From NCBI GenBank assembly GCA_003151875.1, contig PLYW01000256.1, positions 2,309-12,406 on the forward strand: 10,098 bases of DNA, read 5' to 3'. Shown here in pieces: positions 7,728 to 10,098 of the stretch. This DNA comes from Acidobacteriaceae bacterium. Its GTDB lineage: Bacteria; Acidobacteriota; Terriglobia; Terriglobales; Acidobacteriaceae. Under the pieces are notes generated by a model. It was not told the DNA's origin, searched no databases, and saw nothing but the letters and a program-made list of their open reading frames with translations. The translations under genes and the position numbers were made by a program. The stretch's first letter is position 1. Every line of letters begins with the position of its first letter.

Positions 7728-9374
7728 ATCACATAGGCGGATTGCACCGCCTCGTCGCTTAATAGTTCCAGAACACCGCGGCGCGCGTTGTCGTCTTCCA
7801 TTCCGAAGGCCGGCGGTTCAATCTCCTCAAAGTATCGCCAGGCGCTATGCCCCGGCAACGGGTTGCCGTTCTGCTGTGCGACGCCGGCCGCTTCACACAA
7901 CAGGGCAAACGCCAGGCTCTGGCTCAAGCGATGCAACAGCTTCCTCGCGTAACGTTGTGCGCTGTGCTCATCGCGCATGGCGATCGCTACAGCCTCGCGA
8001 TCGCCCTTGAGCCTGGCTTGCATTGCCTTCCGCAGTCTGTCGTGCGCCACTGGGAGCTTCTCTTGGATCGCTTGCATTCGCGACTGGTATTGCTCCCAGC
8101 CGCGATAGCGAGGGGCGAGCAAACGCAGCAACTCCAGCGCCTGAATATTGGCCGGGCCTTCCCACACGGTCAGCACTTGCGCATCCCGCAACAGGCGGGC
8201 CGCGGGATAGTCGCTGGTATAGCCGTTGCCGCCGATCAACTCCAGCGCAGCTCGGGCCGCTGTAATGGCATACTCCGCGGTCAAGTACTTCGCCAGCGCG
8301 GTAACCAATCGCAACCAGGTGCGGCGCTCCGGGTCGTGCTGCGCCTCGTCGAAAGCGATGGCAGCCTCGAAGGCGAGCAACGCACCTGCCTCGAACTGCA
8401 CGCGCATGCGCAACAGCTCGTCCTGCACCATGGGGTAATCCACCAGCACGTGGCCGAAGGCGTGGCGCGATTTCGCCCAGGCAAGGGCCTCGCGCAGTGC
8501 CCTGCGTTGTACGCCCGCCGACCCAACGGCGTTGTGAACGCGGCTGTACTCCAGCGCATCCATCATCAACCGGAAGCCATCAGGAGGCGCAGCAACTTCG
8601 ACAGCTTCCGCGCCGAGTAATTCGATCTCTCCGGTCGGAAGCCCTTTGGTGCCGAGCTTGTCTTTCAAGCGACGGATGCGATAGTGATTGGGCCCACCAT
8701 CTTCCAGATGACTGGGCACGAGGTAGAGACCAAGCCCGGCCGTCCCGCTTGCGGCCCCCCTGGGGCCGCGCCGTCGCCAATGCAAGACCGCTGTTGGCGT
8801 TGCTGGTAAACCACTTCAATCCGTGCAGCGCAAAGCGGTCGCCGTGCTGAACTGCCGTGGTGGTTGTCGCTCCCACGTCGCTGCCGCCATGTTGCTCGGT
8901 CGCCCATGTGCCGCCGGTCTTGGCGAGGCCGTCCATGCGCGCAACGTCGTAAAGAAATTGCTGCCGCACCGCGTCCGGCGCATGCGCGCTGAGTACGTAT
9001 GCCACTGCTCCGGTGAGAGTAACCGGACAATGCAAGCTGATGTCGGCTTGCGATAACACATAGCCCATGGCAAAGGTCAGCAGATGAGGCGCCTGCTCCG
9101 CATAGGGCAATCCGATGATGCCGCGACGATACAGCTCCTGATGTTGCTGGTCGTACCACCGGTTCGCGACAACCCGGTTCACCACTTCGCCATTGCGGTC
9201 GTAGGTCTCCAACGCCGGAGGCGCGTAGCGGTCGGTATAGTTCGCCTGTGCGTCCACTTCGGTGCGCACCCAGTCGTAGAAGTCGGCGAGTTGCCGGCTG
9301 TACTCGGCAATGCGCGGCACGCGCGCCGTAAGCCAAGGTTCGAGATAGAGATCAAAGCTGGTGGAGTTGGTCAT
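7724..9374 (-). CDS. AidB-like acyl-CoA dehydrogenase, interrupted by a one-base frameshift
   Basis: An FAD-dependent acyl-CoA dehydrogenase of the AidB/large-ACAD branch, split across two frames. The 5' part (start ATG at 9374, with GGAGG 5 nt upstream) encodes residues 1-205, with GGTWATEQHGGSDVGATTT (154-172) and LKWFTSNANSGLALATARP (186-204). The rest continues in another frame with GLGLYLVPSHLEDGG, RRLKDKLGTKGLPTGE, EYSRVHNAVGSAGVQRRA, AKSRHAFGHVLVDYPMVQDE, ELIGGNGYTSDYPAARLL and VWEGPANIQALELLR; the Glu of WEG matches the position of the usual catalytic base. Removing one G from the G6 run (8755-8760) restores a continuous 549-residue protein, close to E. coli AidB (541). Unrepaired, the first part stops at 8580 and the second is open from 8785. 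The substrate is unknown; a role in fatty or alkyl-CoA oxidation is likely. A sequencing error and a true pseudogene cannot be told apart here. Confidence 0.88.
8751..8769. other. Perfect 8-bp hairpin containing the frameshift site
   Basis: GCGGCCCC (8751-8758) and GGGGCCGC (8762-8769) form an all-GC stem with a 3-nt loop. The C6 run (8755-8760, G6 in the gene's sense) is inside it. Such a structure favours both polymerase slippage and sequencing errors, exactly where the dehydrogenase frame breaks. Confidence 0.75.
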
Positions 9375-9420
9375 GGTCACCTCCGCAATGTCAATGTCGC
9401 GAGGAGCCAACTAGGGTGAG

Positions 9421-9449
9421 CTTAAACCCTTTGCAGTATTTTGTGACAA
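9421..9449 (-). promoter_or_regulatory. Promoter of the acyl-CoA dehydrogenase gene
   Basis: On the minus strand TTGTCA (9449-9444, 5 of 6 to the -35 consensus) is separated by exactly 17 bp from TTTAAG (9426-9421, 4 of 6 to the -10 consensus). It lies in the 109-bp gap after the nuclease-like gene and about 46 bp before the dehydrogenase start. Confidence 0.5.
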
Positions 9450-9483
9450 CAGGTTTATTTGCTGCCAGCGCGTGATGAGAGAG

Positions 9484-10050
9484 TCACGTGACAAGATAAT
9501 GGTTCTGCTCTTCGTCTGGCGCGGTAATGCCCTCGGGCAGGCGTCCACCGTTGTATTCCGCCAGACGGTTCTTCCACTTCAGGAACTCCGTGATGGTTTG
9601 CGGCTCGATGCGTACCTCCACTCGCCGGAGGCTCGCCAATAGCAGGTTCATCTCTTTCATCAGACCCACTGGGCTTCTCAGGTCCAGTTTTCCCGGTTTC
9701 ACAGACACTTGCACCTGCCGGCCTTTGCATTCGAGCAGGCCCCAATACTTGGGCAATTCTTCGCGCGCAATCAAGCCCGTCGGTGCCATATAGAACCGCC
9801 GGCTCCCTAGACCCTCTTCCGGCTTCAGGCGAAACGGCTTGTTTGCGTCAGCGAGAAAATCGCTGCGGGAGATCTTGCATTCCACAACCACCGACTGGCA
9901 GGAGCCTTTCCAGCCGATCACGTCAGGAACTTCGCCGCTGGCGCAAGACTGCTCCGACAGGATGATGCCGCATCGGTAGGTATAGCGCAGCCACTCCACC
10001 GCTCGCTCCACCAACTGCGCATGTTTGGCCTCGGAAGACGCTCTCATCAT
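9484..10050 (-). CDS. PD-(D/E)XK nuclease-like protein of unknown role
   Basis: A 188-residue protein. The core is EVPDVIGW (40-47) followed by SVVVECKISRSDFLADANKPF (53-73): D43, E57 and K59 form a PD-(D/E)XK catalytic pattern (PD, then E-x-K on a beta strand), and E15 or E19 in the first helix could complete it. The ECKISRSDFLAD stretch resembles MmcB-like and related small restriction-endonuclease-fold proteins. The following FYMAPTGLIAREELPKYWGLLE (86-107) reads as a further conserved fold element. The C-terminal part (about 120-188) is not recognised. Start codons at 10050 and 10047 are adjacent and neither has a clear ribosome-binding site. The gene is encoded upstream of the dehydrogenase, with no methyltransferase or other defence partner in view. 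A DNA-repair nuclease, solitary endonuclease or mobile-element protein are all possible. Confidence 0.65.
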   Translation of the reverse strand: MMRASSEAKHAQLVERAVEWLRYTYRCGIILSEQSCASGEVPDVIGWKGSCQSVVVECKISRSDFLADANKPFRLKPEEGLGSRRFYMAPTGLIAREELPKYWGLLECKGRQVQVSVKPGKLDLRSPVGLMKEMNLLLASLRRVEVRIEPQTITEFLKWKNRLAEYNGGRLPEGITAPDEEQNHYLVT

Positions 10051-10098
10051 GCTGCTGTTGTAACGCGAATTTCACGGCTTGGGGAGTATCGGAAGAGT

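Noticed and set aside
7847..8620. 257-codon open frame on the plus strand
   Set aside because: It is antisense to the well-supported acyl-CoA dehydrogenase and its protein has no recognisable motif; the high GC content keeps such frames open.
9483..9492. GTCACGTGAC palindrome at the nuclease stop codon
   Set aside because: A single 10-bp palindrome largely inside the coding end, with no second copy and no regulatory context.

Overview
The window carries most of an aerobic benzoyl-CoA (box) degradation locus from a GC-rich bacterium, followed by unrelated metabolic genes. No taxonomic marker gene is present. A run of degenerate 7-bp repeats between genes resembles intergenic repeats I associate with Acidobacteriota (Koribacter-like genomes), so that phylum is a low-confidence guess.

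Left part (1-4211 and on to 5635): two divergent transcription units share a short control region (995-1076). Leftward lie a MioC-type flavodoxin and, 2 bp after its stop, the first 171 codons of a BoxD/PaaZ-type aldehyde dehydrogenase that runs off the window edge. Rightward lie boxR (helix-turn-helix plus shikimate-kinase-like domain), a HigA-like antitoxin gene without a toxin, boxC (ring-opening lyase) and boxB (di-iron benzoyl-CoA epoxidase). Near-identical ATAATKCAT elements at the boxR start and the boxC promoter are candidate BoxR operators.

Middle (5636-7181): a 144-bp gap of 7-bp repeats, then an adrenodoxin/FprA-type ferredoxin-NADP reductase on the same strand, ending at a weak hairpin. 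No boxA (the usual BoxB reductase) and no benzoate-CoA ligase is visible. The pairing of a flavodoxin with this reductase suggests a different route for electrons from NADPH to BoxB. This is the most interesting hypothesis of the window.

Right part (7182-10098): a small DUF2127 membrane protein gene meets, by a 4-bp CTAG stop overlap, a leftward AidB-like acyl-CoA dehydrogenase gene. That gene is broken by a one-base indel in a G6 run inside a strong hairpin. Upstream of it, also leftward, is a PD-(D/E)XK nuclease-like gene.

Pathway logic: BoxB epoxidises benzoyl-CoA, BoxC opens the ring to 3,4-dehydroadipyl-CoA semialdehyde plus formate, and BoxD oxidises the aldehyde. BoxR is expected to sense benzoyl-CoA and relieve repression.
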